This document shows positions 26,177 through 35,097 of a stretch of 64,000 bases of DNA, piece after piece. The notes beneath the pieces are model-generated. The model made no database searches and had not been told where the DNA came from. It saw only the letters and a program-made list of their open reading frames with translations. Each line of letters starts with the position of its first letter. Position 1 is the stretch's first letter. The translations under genes and the position numbers were made by a program. This stretch comes from Actinomadura hallensis (GTDB lineage Bacteria; Actinomycetota; Actinomycetes; Streptosporangiales; Streptosporangiaceae): assembly GCF_006716765.1 (NCBI RefSeq), contig NZ_VFPO01000001.1, forward strand, positions 372,001 to 436,000, given 5' to 3'.

Positions 26177-27058
26177 GTGCCGCCGACCGGGACGTCGTCC
26201 GAGTGGGACTGGGCCTGGGTGGACGTCGCGGTCCCGCGCGTCCCGGGCCGGCTCCCCGGCGCCGGCCTCCCCGGTGTCAGCATGGCCGGGTTCGGCTCCC
26301 GCGTCCCCATCGAGGGGGACATCGCCATGGTCGCGCACCCGTCCGTCACCCTGATCATCGATCTGAGCGACGGCGACGGCATCGCGTACCGGAGCGGTGA
26401 CCGGCGGGAGCGCGGCAGCGCGGTCATCGGCCTCATGCCCGGCGACCTCAGGGCGGGCGGCCGGATCGGCGCGTGCCTGCAGATCCGGCTGGAGCCGGTC
26501 GCCGCGGCCGCTCTTCTCGGCGCGCCGGCCGAGCTCACCGGGTCGGTGGTGCCGCTGGAGGACGTCTGGGGGCGGGACGCCCGGCTCGCCGAGGAGAGGC
26601 TGCGCGCCGCGCCGTCCTGGGACGAGCGTTTCGCGGTCGCGACGGAGATGGTGGCCCGGCGGATGCGCGCCCGCCCGCCGGTCGATCCCGAGGTCGCCCA
26701 CATCTGGCGGCGGACGCTCGCGCACCCGGAACGCGTCCGCGTCGAGGCCCTGGCGGCCGAGGTCGGCTGGAGCCGCAAGCGGCTGTGGTCGCGCTTCCGG
26801 TCCCAGCTCGGCATCTCCCCGAAACGCGCCGCCCGCCTGGTGCGCTTCGACCGCGCCGCCCGGCTTCTCGCCGCCGGGCTCCCCGCCGCCCGCGTCGCGG
26901 CCCAGACCGGCTACGCCGACCAGCCGCACCTGCACCGCGAAGTGAGGACGTTCACCGGCCTCACGCCCGCGGGCGTGGCCGAAGCGCCCTGGCTGGCCAT
27001 CGACGACGTGGCCTGGCCGTCCTCATCCCCGGCCCTGGCGCTCACCGCCTCCGCGTAG
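26177..27058 (+). CDS. AraC-family transcriptional regulator
   Basis: 293 residues. The N-terminal part (about 1-170) is an effector/dimerisation region with no recognisable ligand motif. The C-terminal double helix-turn-helix (about 188-280) reads VRVEALAAEVGWSRKRLWSR and LLAAGLPAARVAAQTGYADQ, then LHREVRTFTGLTP, the AraC signature. It may control the adjacent hydrolase gene, 9 bp upstream on the same strand. GTG start. Confidence 0.82.
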   Translation: MPPTGTSSEWDWAWVDVAVPRVPGRLPGAGLPGVSMAGFGSRVPIEGDIAMVAHPSVTLIIDLSDGDGIAYRSGDRRERGSAVIGLMPGDLRAGGRIGACLQIRLEPVAAAALLGAPAELTGSVVPLEDVWGRDARLAEERLRAAPSWDERFAVATEMVARRMRARPPVDPEVAHIWRRTLAHPERVRVEALAAEVGWSRKRLWSRFRSQLGISPKRAARLVRFDRAARLLAAGLPAARVAAQTGYADQPHLHREVRTFTGLTPAGVAEAPWLAIDDVAWPSSSPALALTASA

Positions 27059-27063
27059 CCGCG

Positions 27064-27837
27064 TCAACCGGATCGGCCGAGGGAGTCGACGGCGGCGACG
27101 TCCTCGTCGGTGAGCCGGAAGTCCAGGGCGAAGTTGCTCTCGATGCGCTCCCGTCGCGACGACCTGGGCAGGATCACGATGTCGTGCTCCAGATGCCACC
27201 GGAGGACGACCTGCGCGGCCGTGACACCGTGCCGCCGGGCGATGCCGGTGAGAACCGGATGACGCAGATCGGTGTTCTTGAGGCCGCTGTACCCCTCGAC
27301 GACGACTCCCCGCCGCCGATGCTCCGCCAGCAGATCCGGATCGTGCTGCGCCGGGCTCCACGGGATCTGGTTGACCGCGGGCTGCCGCCCGGTGGCCTCG
27401 GTCAGCCGGTCGATCTCCGCAGGGCTGTAGTTGCTGACCCCGGCGTTGCGGATCAGCCCGTCGTCCTGGGCCCGCAGGAACTCCTCCCACGTGGGGACGA
27501 ACTCGTTCTGCCCGGTCGGCCAGTGGATCAGCCATAGGTCCAGGTAGTCGGTGCCGAGCAGGCGGAGGCTCGACTCCAGGGTCCGGCGGGCGTTCCGCGC
27601 GTCCTGCGGGCGCAGCTTGGTGGTGATGAAGACCTGCTCCCGGTCGACGCCGCTGTCCTTCACGGCCCTGCCGACGTCCGCCTCGTTCTTGTACAGCGTC
27701 GCGGTGTCGATGTGGCGGTACCCGACGTCCAGCGCCGCCCGCACCGACTCGTACGCCGTCTTGGACTTGAGCTGCCACGTCCCGAAACCGACCATCGGCA
27801 GCGCATCGCCCCCGGCCAACTTCACAGTCTGAGTCAT
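27064..27837 (-). CDS. Aldo/keto reductase
   Basis: 257 residues with the AKR barrel. The catalytic tetrad is Asp and Tyr in GYRHIDTATLYKNE, Lys in FITTKLRP and His in LWLIHWP. The NADPH-binding end LPRSSRRERIESNF matches AKR5-type enzymes of the 2,5-diketo-gluconate reductase class. It reduces carbonyl compounds with NADPH. ATG 27837 gives the normal family N-terminus (VKLAGGDALPMVGFGTW); the longer frame to 28053 adds unlike sequence. Confidence 0.88.
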   Translation of the reverse strand: MTQTVKLAGGDALPMVGFGTWQLKSKTAYESVRAALDVGYRHIDTATLYKNEADVGRAVKDSGVDREQVFITTKLRPQDARNARRTLESSLRLLGTDYLDLWLIHWPTGQNEFVPTWEEFLRAQDDGLIRNAGVSNYSPAEIDRLTEATGRQPAVNQIPWSPAQHDPDLLAEHRRRGVVVEGYSGLKNTDLRHPVLTGIARRHGVTAAQVVLRWHLEHDIVILPRSSRRERIESNFALDFRLTDEDVAAVDSLGRSG

Positions 27838-27919
27838 GGATGAATACTGCCCACCCTCACGCTGGGAAGTACCGACGCTCGGATGTGCAGAGGGCGTCTC
27901 AGCGGGAACGGCCGACCGC

Positions 27920-28426
27920 ATGAGCCCGAAGCACGAACGCAAGGTCCGCCGGTGGCGGACGTACGGGGCCACCACGGCGGCCGCGGCGGTGACGGCGGCG
28001 GTGGGGGGCAAGGCGGTCGACCCCGGCACCGACTGGTACCGGTCGCTGGACAAGCCGTCCTGGCAGCCGCCGCCGTGGACGTTCGGCGCCGTCTGGACGC
28101 CCCTCTACATGTCGATCGCGTGGGCGGCCGGGCGCGCGCTGCTCAGATCGCGGGGCCGGGAACGCCGCGCCCTGGCGACCAGCCTGGGCGTCAACCTGGT
28201 GCTGAACGCCGCGTGGAACCACCTGTTCTTCCGTCTCCGCAGCACGGACGCGGGAGTCGTGGGCACGGTCCTGCTGGACGTGAGCAACGCCGAGCTGATC
28301 CGGCGCACCGCCCGCGCCGACCGCGTGGCCGCCGCCGCGCTGGTCCCGTACGCGGCGTGGTGCCTCTTCGCCACCGCGCTGAACAGCGACATCGCCTACC
28401 GGAACCGGGCCGGACGCCGCCGGTGA
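27920..28426 (+). CDS. TspO/MBR-family membrane protein
   Basis: 168 residues with five hydrophobic helices. The family motif KPSWQPPPWTFGAVWTPLYMSIAWA is at about 45-70, and AAWNHLFFR and DVSNAELIRRT (about 105-125) follow. TspO proteins bind porphyrins and other tetrapyrroles. ATG 27920 is the first start giving a normal-length protein. Its stop overlaps the photolyase GTG (28423), and TspO-photolyase pairing is a common light/oxidative stress arrangement. Confidence 0.85.
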   Translation: MSPKHERKVRRWRTYGATTAAAAVTAAVGGKAVDPGTDWYRSLDKPSWQPPPWTFGAVWTPLYMSIAWAAGRALLRSRGRERRALATSLGVNLVLNAAWNHLFFRLRSTDAGVVGTVLLDVSNAELIRRTARADRVAAAALVPYAAWCLFATALNSDIAYRNRAGRRR

Positions 28427-29709
28427 GCACCTCGATCATGCTCTTCACCCGTGATCTGCGGGTGCGCGACAACCCCGCCCTGACCGCCGCCTGCGAGGCC
28501 GGTCACGTCGTACCGGTGTTCGTGCTCGACGAGGCGATCCTGGGCGGCCCGTTCGCCGCGCCCAACCGGGTCCGGTTCCTGCTGGACTGCCTGGCGGATC
28601 TCCGCACATCGCTGCGCGACCTGGGCGGCGACCTGCTGGTGCCGCGCGGCGACACCGTCTCCGAGATCGCCCGGCTGGCCGAGACGACGCACGCGGGCTC
28701 GCTGTTCATCGCCGACGAGCGTTCGGCGTACGCCGCCCGCCGCCTCGCCGGTCTCCGCCGCCTCGGACTGGACGTCTCGGTGCATCCGGGCGTCACGGTC
28801 GTCCCGCCCGGCGACCTCACCCCCGCCAACGGTGACCACTACCGGGTGTTCACCCCGTACTGGCGGGCCTGGGAGGCGGCCCGGTGGCGTCCGGCGGCGG
28901 CCGCGCCCGAGGAGGTCCGCCTGCCGTCCGGGGTCGCGCCCGGCCCGCTGCCGCGCCTCGCCGAACTGACGTCGGGTCCGCTTTCTCCTGATCTGCCGCC
29001 CGGCGGTGAACGCAAGGGCCGCGAACGCCTGGCGGCCTGGCTGCGCGAGGACGCCGCCGCGTACGACGACGTCCACGACGACCTCGCCGCCGACCGCACG
29101 TCCCGGCTCAGCCCGTACCTGAAGTTCGGCTGCGTCTCACCACGGGAACTGGCGGTGACCGGCCCGGACGCGTTCCGCCGCCAGCTGGCGTGGCGCGACT
29201 TCCACCACCAGGTCGCCGCCGCCTTCCCCGCGCTGCCCCGGGACGACTACCGGCCGAAAGGCAGCCGTTGGAAGACCGATCCGGACGCATACGCCGCGTG
29301 GCGCGACGGCGCCACCGGCGTCCCGATCGTGGACGCGGGCATGCGCCAACTGCACCGCGAGGGCTTCATGCACAACCGCGCGCGCCTCATCACCGCGTCG
29401 TTCCTGACCCGCGACCTCGGCATCGACTGGCGGGACGGCCTGCGTCACTTCGGCGACTGGCTCGTCGACGGCGACATCGCCGACAACGCGGGCAACTGGC
29501 AGTGGGTCGCAGGAACGGGCAACAGCACCCGCCCGGACCGCGTCATGAACCCGCTCCGGCAGGCGACCCGGTTCGACCCGCGCGGCGACTACGTCCGTAA
29601 GTACGTTCCCGAACTCGCCGGAATCGAAGGCTCACGCGTCCACCGCCCGTGGACGCTTCCCCCATCGCGCCGCCCCGACTACCCGGAACCCGTCCTGCTC
29701 CCCGACTAG
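28423..29709 (+). CDS. phr: Deoxyribodipyrimidine photolyase
   Basis: 428 residues. The N-terminal alpha/beta antenna domain begins MLFTRDLRVRDNPALTAAC. The FAD-binding domain has RLSPYLKFGCVSPRE, QLAWRDFHHQV, DAGMRQLHREGFMHNRARLI and the signature DNAGNWQWVAGTG. It uses blue light to split UV-induced pyrimidine dimers. The Trp-rich electron-transfer segment WQWVAG is intact. GTG start overlaps the TspO stop (GTGA). Confidence 0.92.
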   Translation: MSTSIMLFTRDLRVRDNPALTAACEAGHVVPVFVLDEAILGGPFAAPNRVRFLLDCLADLRTSLRDLGGDLLVPRGDTVSEIARLAETTHAGSLFIADERSAYAARRLAGLRRLGLDVSVHPGVTVVPPGDLTPANGDHYRVFTPYWRAWEAARWRPAAAAPEEVRLPSGVAPGPLPRLAELTSGPLSPDLPPGGERKGRERLAAWLREDAAAYDDVHDDLAADRTSRLSPYLKFGCVSPRELAVTGPDAFRRQLAWRDFHHQVAAAFPALPRDDYRPKGSRWKTDPDAYAAWRDGATGVPIVDAGMRQLHREGFMHNRARLITASFLTRDLGIDWRDGLRHFGDWLVDGDIADNAGNWQWVAGTGNSTRPDRVMNPLRQATRFDPRGDYVRKYVPELAGIEGSRVHRPWTLPPSRRPDYPEPVLLPD

Positions 29710-29830
29710 GCCGACCGCTCCATCACCCCATGGATTCGGGGATTGCCGACCACACCATGCCTGGGCCGGACCGGCCACCGCTCCCCACCCCCCGCACCGA
29801 ACTCCGGGCTCACCGCCCCGCCCTTGGTGA

Positions 29831-29848
29831 CCGGCCCCGCGGGGCCGG
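29831..29848. terminator. 18-bp GC palindrome between convergent genes
   Basis: CCGGCCCCGCGGGGCCGG is a perfect palindrome in the 146-bp gap between the photolyase and the convergent LLM gene. It may act as a bidirectional transcription stop. There is no loop or T-tract, so this is tentative. Confidence 0.35.
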
Positions 29849-29855
29849 GCGGCCC

Positions 29856-30884
29856 TCAGCGCCAGCCGAGCTCGGGCGCCACGTGCGTCAAGATGTTCTC
29901 CAGGACGTGCGCGTTGTACTCCACACCCAGCTGATTGGGGACCGTGAGCAGCAGCGTGTCCGCCGCCTGGATGGCCTCGTCCTCGGCGAGCTGCTTGACC
30001 AGCACGTCGGGCTCGGCCGCGTACGAGCGTCCGAAGATCGCCCTCGTGTTCTCGTCGATCATGCCGATCTGGTCGCGGGAGTCGGCGTTCCGGCCGAAGT
30101 AGGCGCGGTCCAGATCACTCGTCAGCGCGAAGATGCTGCGGCTCACCGACACGCGCGGCCCCCGCTCGTGCCCGGCCTCCTTCCACGCCTGCCGGTACGC
30201 CTCGATCTGCTTGCGCTGCTGGACGTGCAGCGGCTCACCCGTCTCATCGTCCTTCAGCGTGGAACTCTGCAGATTCATGCCCAGCTTGGCGGCCCACGCC
30301 GCCGTGGCGTTGGACCCCGAACCCCACCAGATCCGGTCGCGCAGCCCCTCGGAGTGCGGCTCGATGCGCAGCAGCCCGGGCGGGTTGGGGAACATCGGCC
30401 GCGGGTGCGGCTGCGCGAAGCCCCTGCCCTCCAGCACTGTGAGCAGGACCTCGGCGCGCTTGCGCGCCATGTCGGCGTCGGTGTCGCCCTCGGCCGGCTC
30501 GTACCCGAAGTACCGCCACCCGTCGATGACCTGCTCCGGCGACCCCCGGCTGATGCCGAGCTGCAGCCGCCCCCCGGCGATCAGGTCGGCGGCTCCGGCG
30601 TCCTCCGCGAAGTACATCGGGTTCTCGTACCGCATGTCGATCACCGCGGTGCCGATCTCGATGCGCGACGTCCTCGCGCCGACCGCGGCCAGCAGCGGGA
30701 AGGGCGACGCGAGCTGCCGGGCGAAGTGGTGCACCCGGAAGTAGGCGCCGTCGGCGCCGAGCTCCTCCGCGGCCACGGCCAGCTCGATCGACTGCAGCAG
30801 CGCATCCGACGCCGACCGCGTCTGCGACCCCGGCGCATCGCTCCAGTGCCCGAACGAAAGAAAACCGATCTTCTTCACACCCAT
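29856..30884 (-). CDS. LLM-class (luciferase-like) flavin-dependent monooxygenase
   Basis: 342 residues. Family features are IGFLSFGHW at the start, ELGADGAYFRVHHFARQLASPFPLL (the flavin-binding His-His-Phe segment), IEIGTAVIDMRYENP and GRLQLGISRGSPEQVIDGW. Such enzymes use reduced flavin and oxygen on aldehydes, alkanes or amides. It is the last gene of the six-gene minus-strand operon and starts inside the FAH-family stop, with GGGTGG 5 bases ahead of the ATG. Its link to sugar-acid breakdown is unclear. Confidence 0.82.
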   Translation of the reverse strand: MGVKKIGFLSFGHWSDAPGSQTRSASDALLQSIELAVAAEELGADGAYFRVHHFARQLASPFPLLAAVGARTSRIEIGTAVIDMRYENPMYFAEDAGAADLIAGGRLQLGISRGSPEQVIDGWRYFGYEPAEGDTDADMARKRAEVLLTVLEGRGFAQPHPRPMFPNPPGLLRIEPHSEGLRDRIWWGSGSNATAAWAAKLGMNLQSSTLKDDETGEPLHVQQRKQIEAYRQAWKEAGHERGPRVSVSRSIFALTSDLDRAYFGRNADSRDQIGMIDENTRAIFGRSYAAEPDVLVKQLAEDEAIQAADTLLLTVPNQLGVEYNAHVLENILTHVAPELGWR

Positions 30885-31783
30885 GTCAACCACCCCACAC
30901 CCCCCCACGATTCCACCTCCGCGTTCCCCGGCACCATGGCGGCGGCGGGGACGAAGCGGTGTCGCATTTCGCCGATGGTCTCGACGTAGGTGACGAGTTC
31001 GTCGCCCGGGGTCAGCCAGCGTCGCGGGGTTCGTCCCAGGCCCACCCCGGCGGGAGTGCCGGTGAAGATGAGGTCGCCGGGCAGGAGCGGCAGCAGCGCC
31101 GACAGGGCGGCGACGAGGCGGGGGACCGAGAAGATCATGTCGCTGGTGCGGGCGCGCTGCAGGTGCTCCGGTCCGATGCGGCAGCCGAGGGCCACGTCGC
31201 CGGGGTCGTCGAACTCGTCGGGCGTCACCACGCAGGGGCCGGTCGGCCCGAAACCGGGCAGGGACTTGCCCAGGCTGAACTGGGGTGCGGGGCCGGCGAG
31301 CTGCGTCCTGCGCTCGGACAGGTCCTGGCCGGCCGTCAGCCCGGCGACATGGTCCCAGGCGTCCGCCTCGGCGACGTGCCGGGCGGTCCTGCCGATCACG
31401 GCGACGAGTTCGACCTCCCAGTCGGTGTGGCCGCCGTCCGGTAGGGCGATGTCCCCGTACGGCCCGGTGATGCAGGACGGGAACTTGGTGAAGACGACGG
31501 GATGCCGGGGGATCTCCAGGCCGGATTCCGCAGCGTGCGCGCGGTAGTTCAGGCCGATCGCGAAGACCTGCCGTGGTGTCGGCACGGGAGCGCACAGGTC
31601 GGCGGGGGAGTAGGGCTCCGGGGCCGGGAGGCGCGGGACGTCCGCGGCCCAGGCGGTGAACTCGTCCCAGCGTTCGTAGACGAAGGGGTCCGGGCCGAAA
31701 CGGCCGGAGCTGGCGTGTTCGACGTCGACGGCCCCGTCGCCCACCAGGAGGACCAGCCGGCCGTTCAGGTTTGCGACGCGCAC
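30875..31783 (-). CDS. Fumarylacetoacetate hydrolase-family protein
   Basis: 302 residues. The FAH fold shows FAIGLNYRAHAAESG, PVVFTKFPSCITGPYGDI, the metal-binding Glu pair in DWEVELVAVIGR, LTAGQDLSERR and FTGTPAGVGLG. Members split C-C bonds of 2,4-diketo acids. In this context the best candidate is a 2,4-diketo-3-deoxy-L-rhamnonate/fuconate hydrolase, which is inference from neighbours. GTG start with GAGGAG 5 bases upstream. It overlaps the VOC gene by 19 bp. Confidence 0.8.
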   Translation of the reverse strand: MRVANLNGRLVLLVGDGAVDVEHASSGRFGPDPFVYERWDEFTAWAADVPRLPAPEPYSPADLCAPVPTPRQVFAIGLNYRAHAAESGLEIPRHPVVFTKFPSCITGPYGDIALPDGGHTDWEVELVAVIGRTARHVAEADAWDHVAGLTAGQDLSERRTQLAGPAPQFSLGKSLPGFGPTGPCVVTPDEFDDPGDVALGCRIGPEHLQRARTSDMIFSVPRLVAALSALLPLLPGDLIFTGTPAGVGLGRTPRRWLTPGDELVTYVETIGEMRHRFVPAAAMVPGNAEVESWGGVGWLTWV

Positions 31784-32238
31784 GAACGCTCCTCACGTGG
31801 GGCTTCGATGATCTCGATGGTCAGGCCCTGCGGGTCGCGGAAGTACGCGACGCGCCGGCCCCGGTTGGGGCCGGACGTGATCAGTACGGGGGCGGCGCTT
31901 CGCGGGCGGGCCCCCAGGGACGCCATCCGGGTGAACTCGGCGGCGAGGTCGTCGGTGACCAGGCAGAGATGAGCGGTGCCGGGGTTCTTGGTCTCGATGT
32001 CGACCGGGGTTCCGGCGGGCTCCAGGTACTGGATCAGCTCCAGCCGGACGTCGCCGCCCGGGATGCGGAAGATCGCGATGTCGAGCCGCGCGCCCGGATA
32101 GCCGACCTGGTCGGCGGTGTAGGGCGCGTCGTAGATCCGCCGGACCTCCGGGGGAGCGCCGAACAGCCGTTCGTAGAAGGCCGCCGCCGCGTCGACGTCG
32201 GCGACCGTGAAACCCATGTGGGAGACACCGGTGAGCAT
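31765..32238 (-). CDS. VOC (glyoxalase/dioxygenase) family protein
   Basis: 157 residues with two beta-alpha-beta-beta-beta modules. The N-terminal metal His is in SHMGFTVADVDAAAAFYERLFG, a second in GTAHLCLVTDD, and the C-terminal Glu in YFRDPQGLTIEIIEAP. This pattern fits a metal-dependent lyase, isomerase or dioxygenase of the VOC superfamily. A methylmalonyl-CoA epimerase-like role cannot be excluded. In the operon it could epimerise or rearrange a keto-acid intermediate. Confidence 0.8.
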   Translation of the reverse strand: MLTGVSHMGFTVADVDAAAAFYERLFGAPPEVRRIYDAPYTADQVGYPGARLDIAIFRIPGGDVRLELIQYLEPAGTPVDIETKNPGTAHLCLVTDDLAAEFTRMASLGARPRSAAPVLITSGPNRGRRVAYFRDPQGLTIEIIEAPREERSCASQT

Positions 32239-32248
32239 GGGCGACCTC

Positions 32249-33307
32249 CTAGACGTCGGCCGGGTCGACGACGCGGCCGTCGCGCGCCGACCGGTACATG
32301 GCCGCCACGAACTCCACCGCGCCGAGTCCGATCTCGCCGGGCGAGCCGTTGCCCGCGCGGCCGAGGACCAGGTCGATGAGGTTGCGGGCGGGCGCGTGCT
32401 CGGGGTTGCGCTGGTCCCGGGGCAGTTCCAGCAGGTTCTTGGTCATGCCGGCGACGTGGATCGAGGCGGTGCCGCGGTTGACGTCGAGCAGGACGTGCCC
32501 GTCCCGGCCGAAGATCTCGAACCGGGCGATCTCGTCGTGGCCGGGCAGTACGGCGCCGGTCGAGCTGAGCACGCCGACCGCGCCGCCGTGGAAGCGGATC
32601 GCCACCCCGTCGGCGAGGTCGACGGGGAGTTCGAAGTTCGAGGAGAAGGCGCTGACCTTGTGCGGGCGCAGGCCGGTGAGCCACAGCATCAGTGCGGCGG
32701 CGTGGGTGATCTGGGTCTGGCCCTGCCCGCCTCCCGACAGCGCCGGGTCGCTGTAGGTGGTCGTGCCGGGGGCGTTCACCGGGTACCCCCACAGGTCCCG
32801 GTACGGTTCCGGGTCGCCTCGGTACAGCTCGCGGACGGTGGAGGCGTACAGGCAGGACACGTGCTCGATGGGGCCGATCACGCCGTCGGCCAGTTCTTTC
32901 CGGATGGTGAGGGCGTGCCTGTTGTAGTGCCATGGATAGTCGATGAGCAGCTCGGCGCCGCGCTCGGCGGCCAGGTCGAGCAGCTCGCGGCCGTGCCGGG
33001 GCTCGATGACCATGGGCTTTTCCAGGAGGGTGGGCAGGCCGTGGCCGAGGGTGAGCCGTGCGATCGGGTGGTGCAGCGCGTGGGGGACCGCGATGACGGC
33101 CGCGTCGGGCTTCACCGCGTCCAGCATTTCCTCGGCGGTGGCGAACGAGGCGTCCACCTCGAACGCCTCGGCGGCCGCGGCCAGCCTGCGCTCGTCGGGG
33201 TCGGCGAGCGCGGCGATCTCCGCGTCGGGATGCTCGGTGATCGCGGGGAGATGGGCGAACGTCGTCCACCAGCCGCAGCCGATCACCGCGACCTTCACCT
33301 TGCTCAT
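32249..33307 (-). CDS. Gfo/Idh/MocA-family NAD(P)-dependent oxidoreductase
   Basis: 352 residues. The N-terminal Rossmann fold opens VAVIGCGWWTTFAHLPAI, and the family motif Glu-Lys-Pro appears in LLEKPMVIEP. The C-terminal sheet domain has GGQGQTQITHAAALMLWL with the His often used in catalysis. It oxidises or reduces sugars or sugar derivatives, frequently at C1 or C3. GGAGGA sits 6 bases before the ATG, and the start overlaps the amidohydrolase stop by 4 bp. Confidence 0.85.
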   Translation of the reverse strand: MSKVKVAVIGCGWWTTFAHLPAITEHPDAEIAALADPDERRLAAAAEAFEVDASFATAEEMLDAVKPDAAVIAVPHALHHPIARLTLGHGLPTLLEKPMVIEPRHGRELLDLAAERGAELLIDYPWHYNRHALTIRKELADGVIGPIEHVSCLYASTVRELYRGDPEPYRDLWGYPVNAPGTTTYSDPALSGGGQGQTQITHAAALMLWLTGLRPHKVSAFSSNFELPVDLADGVAIRFHGGAVGVLSSTGAVLPGHDEIARFEIFGRDGHVLLDVNRGTASIHVAGMTKNLLELPRDQRNPEHAPARNLIDLVLGRAGNGSPGEIGLGAVEFVAAMYRSARDGRVVDPADV

Positions 33308-34197
33308 GCCGGTTCCTCCTCGGTGCCGAGCCGGAAGATCCGCTCGGCGTTGCCGCTGAACATCGCCCGCCGCTCGGCTTCGGCGAAGTCCGAGATGATC
33401 TCCGCGTAGGCGTCCACCACGTCGCCGTAGGAGCTGTAGAGCCGGTCGACCGGCCAGTTGGAGCCGAAGAACGCCCGTTCGGTTCCGAACGCGTCGATGC
33501 ACTCCAGGACCCATGGGCGCAGGCTCGCGGTGGTCCAGCGATGGTCGGCCTGACCGAGGCCGGAGATCTTCACGACGACGTTCGGGGCCTTGGCGATGTC
33601 GCGCATGGCGTCCCGCCACCGGCGGAAGTACTCGCGGTCGCGCCGGCGCGGGTAGCCCGCGTGGTCGATGCACAGGGTGACGCCGGGAAAGCGCTCGGCG
33701 AGCCGCCGCGCGTCGGGGAACTGCTCCAGGAGCGGATCGTCGCAGCAGACCAGCCCGTGGCGTTCCAGCAGGGCGTACCCGCGCAGCCATGACTCGTCGG
33801 TGAGGTAGGAGTCGTAGCGCAGGTCGCGTATCCCGCGGAGGTTGGGGAACTCGGCGTGCCTCGCCAGCGTCTCGGCGGTGTCGTCCCGGGTGAGGTCGGC
33901 GTAGGCGACGATGCCGTGCGGGACGCCGAGCCGGTCGGCGAAGGCCTGCAGCCAGCGGGTCTCCTCCACGGGGTCGTCCGTCCCGATGGCGGCCTGGACG
34001 TGCACGACCTTGCGGACGTTGTGGAAGCGCGTCTCGGCGATGAAGTCGTCGGCCCAGTAGCGGCGCGCCCGGATCGCCCCGTCGGGGCCGGTGACCGGGT
34101 CCTGCGGCGCGTCCGGTTCCAGCCACTCGTACCGGAGCCGGGGGTGGCCGAGGTCGTGGAAGTGCACGTGGGTGTCGACGAACGGCAGGTCGGCCAT
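33304..34197 (-). CDS. COG3618-type amidohydrolase/sugar lactonase
   Basis: 297 residues. FVDTHVHFHDLGHPRLRYEWL (about 6-26) gives the His-x-His metal motif with the Arg-Tyr-x-Trp of L-fuconolactonase/L-rhamnonolactonase relatives. VVHVQAAIG, LCIDHAGYP and FGSNWPVDRLYSSY complete the barrel (the last two hold a His and the catalytic Asp). Family members open sugar-acid lactones or 2-pyrone lactones. Together with the neighbouring SDR this supports a deoxysugar oxidation route. Confidence 0.82.
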   Translation of the reverse strand: MADLPFVDTHVHFHDLGHPRLRYEWLEPDAPQDPVTGPDGAIRARRYWADDFIAETRFHNVRKVVHVQAAIGTDDPVEETRWLQAFADRLGVPHGIVAYADLTRDDTAETLARHAEFPNLRGIRDLRYDSYLTDESWLRGYALLERHGLVCCDDPLLEQFPDARRLAERFPGVTLCIDHAGYPRRRDREYFRRWRDAMRDIAKAPNVVVKISGLGQADHRWTTASLRPWVLECIDAFGTERAFFGSNWPVDRLYSSYGDVVDAYAEIISDFAEAERRAMFSGNAERIFRLGTEEEPA

Positions 34198-34198
34198 G

Positions 34199-34990
34199 TC
34201 ACCTCGTCCCCGGGACGGCGCCGAGGCGGGCGCCTCCGTCCACGTCGAGCGTGACGCCGGTGAGGAATCCCGCGTGGTCGGAGAGGAGGAAGAGGGCGGC
34301 GTCGGCGACGTCGTCCTCGGTGGCGTTGCGGCCGAGCGGGTTGGTGGCGGCGGTGGCCTCCATGACCTGCTCGGGCGACAGGCCGGTGCGCCCGGTCTTC
34401 CAGTCGAGGACCCGTCGCCCCATCTCGGTGGTGGGGCAGCCGACCGGGCAGACGCAGTTGGCGGTCACCCCGGCGGGCGCCAGTTCCGCCGCCACCGACT
34501 CGGTCAGCCCGACGAGCCCGAACTTGGACGCCACGTAGGGGATCTGGCCGGGGAAGCCGCGCCGGCCGCAGTCGGAGCCGATCGTCACGATCCGTCCTCT
34601 GCCGGACTCGCGCAGCGCGGGCGCGGCGGCCTTGACGGCCAGGAACGCGCCCTTCAGGTTGACGTCGATGGTGCGGTCCCAGTCGTCCTCGCCCGTCTCC
34701 TCCAGCGTGCCGGCGTGGAAGACGCCGGCCGAGACGACCAGGGTGTCCAGGCCGCCGAAGTCGCCGGCCGCCCGTGCCACGGCCGCGCGCATGTCCGCCG
34801 CCGAGCGGACGTCGGCGGTGATCCCGAGGGTTCGGCCGCCGAGGTCGGCCACCGTCTCCTCCACGCGCCTTCCGTCGGCGTCCAGCACGGCCACCGCGGC
34901 GCCGGCCGCGTGCAGCCGCCGGGCGATCCGCCGACCGAATCCGGACGCGCCGCCGGTGACCAGCGCCCTGCGGTCCTGAGCGATCCGCAT
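34199..34990 (-). CDS. Short-chain dehydrogenase (candidate deoxysugar dehydrogenase)
   Basis: 263 residues. TGGASGFGRRIARRL is the cofactor motif and VLDADGRR suggests NAD preference through the acidic residue after strand 2. The catalytic Ser and Tyr-x3-Lys are in TIGSDCGRRGFPGQIPYVASK. It is first in the minus-strand operon with a very strong ribosome site (GGAGGGGGAGG). By position it could oxidise L-rhamnose or L-fucose to the lactone used by the next enzyme. The sugar identity is inference. Confidence 0.85.
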   Translation of the reverse strand: MRIAQDRRALVTGGASGFGRRIARRLHAAGAAVAVLDADGRRVEETVADLGGRTLGITADVRSAADMRAAVARAAGDFGGLDTLVVSAGVFHAGTLEETGEDDWDRTIDVNLKGAFLAVKAAAPALRESGRGRIVTIGSDCGRRGFPGQIPYVASKFGLVGLTESVAAELAPAGVTANCVCPVGCPTTEMGRRVLDWKTGRTGLSPEQVMEATAATNPLGRNATEDDVADAALFLLSDHAGFLTGVTLDVDGGARLGAVPGTR

Positions 34991-35039
34991 GCCTCCCCCT
35001 CCACTGCCCGCCGGGACGACCGCGTCCCGGTGCCAGGGA

Positions 35040-35089
35040 CGCTATAGCATCTAGCAAATTATGGTCAATGGGCGCTAGATGCTATAGCG
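35040..35089. promoter_or_regulatory. Divergent promoter with perfect 16-bp inverted repeat (GntR operator)
   Basis: CGCTATAGCATCTAGC (35040-35055) and its exact reverse complement (35074-35089) flank 18 bp. Each arm contains TATAGC in the right place to be the -10 box of one divergent gene. For the minus strand, TTGACC (35068-35063) lies 16 bp before TATAGC (35046-35041). For the plus strand, TATAGC (35083-35088) is 9 bp before the GntR ATG, so that mRNA would be nearly leaderless; it has no ribosome site. A dimer bound here should block both promoters. Confidence 0.75.
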
Positions 35090-35097
35090 TTCTCTCC

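Noticed and set aside
35068..35097. Upstream ATG for the GntR gene
   Set aside because: It lies inside the inverted repeat and before the predicted transcription start.
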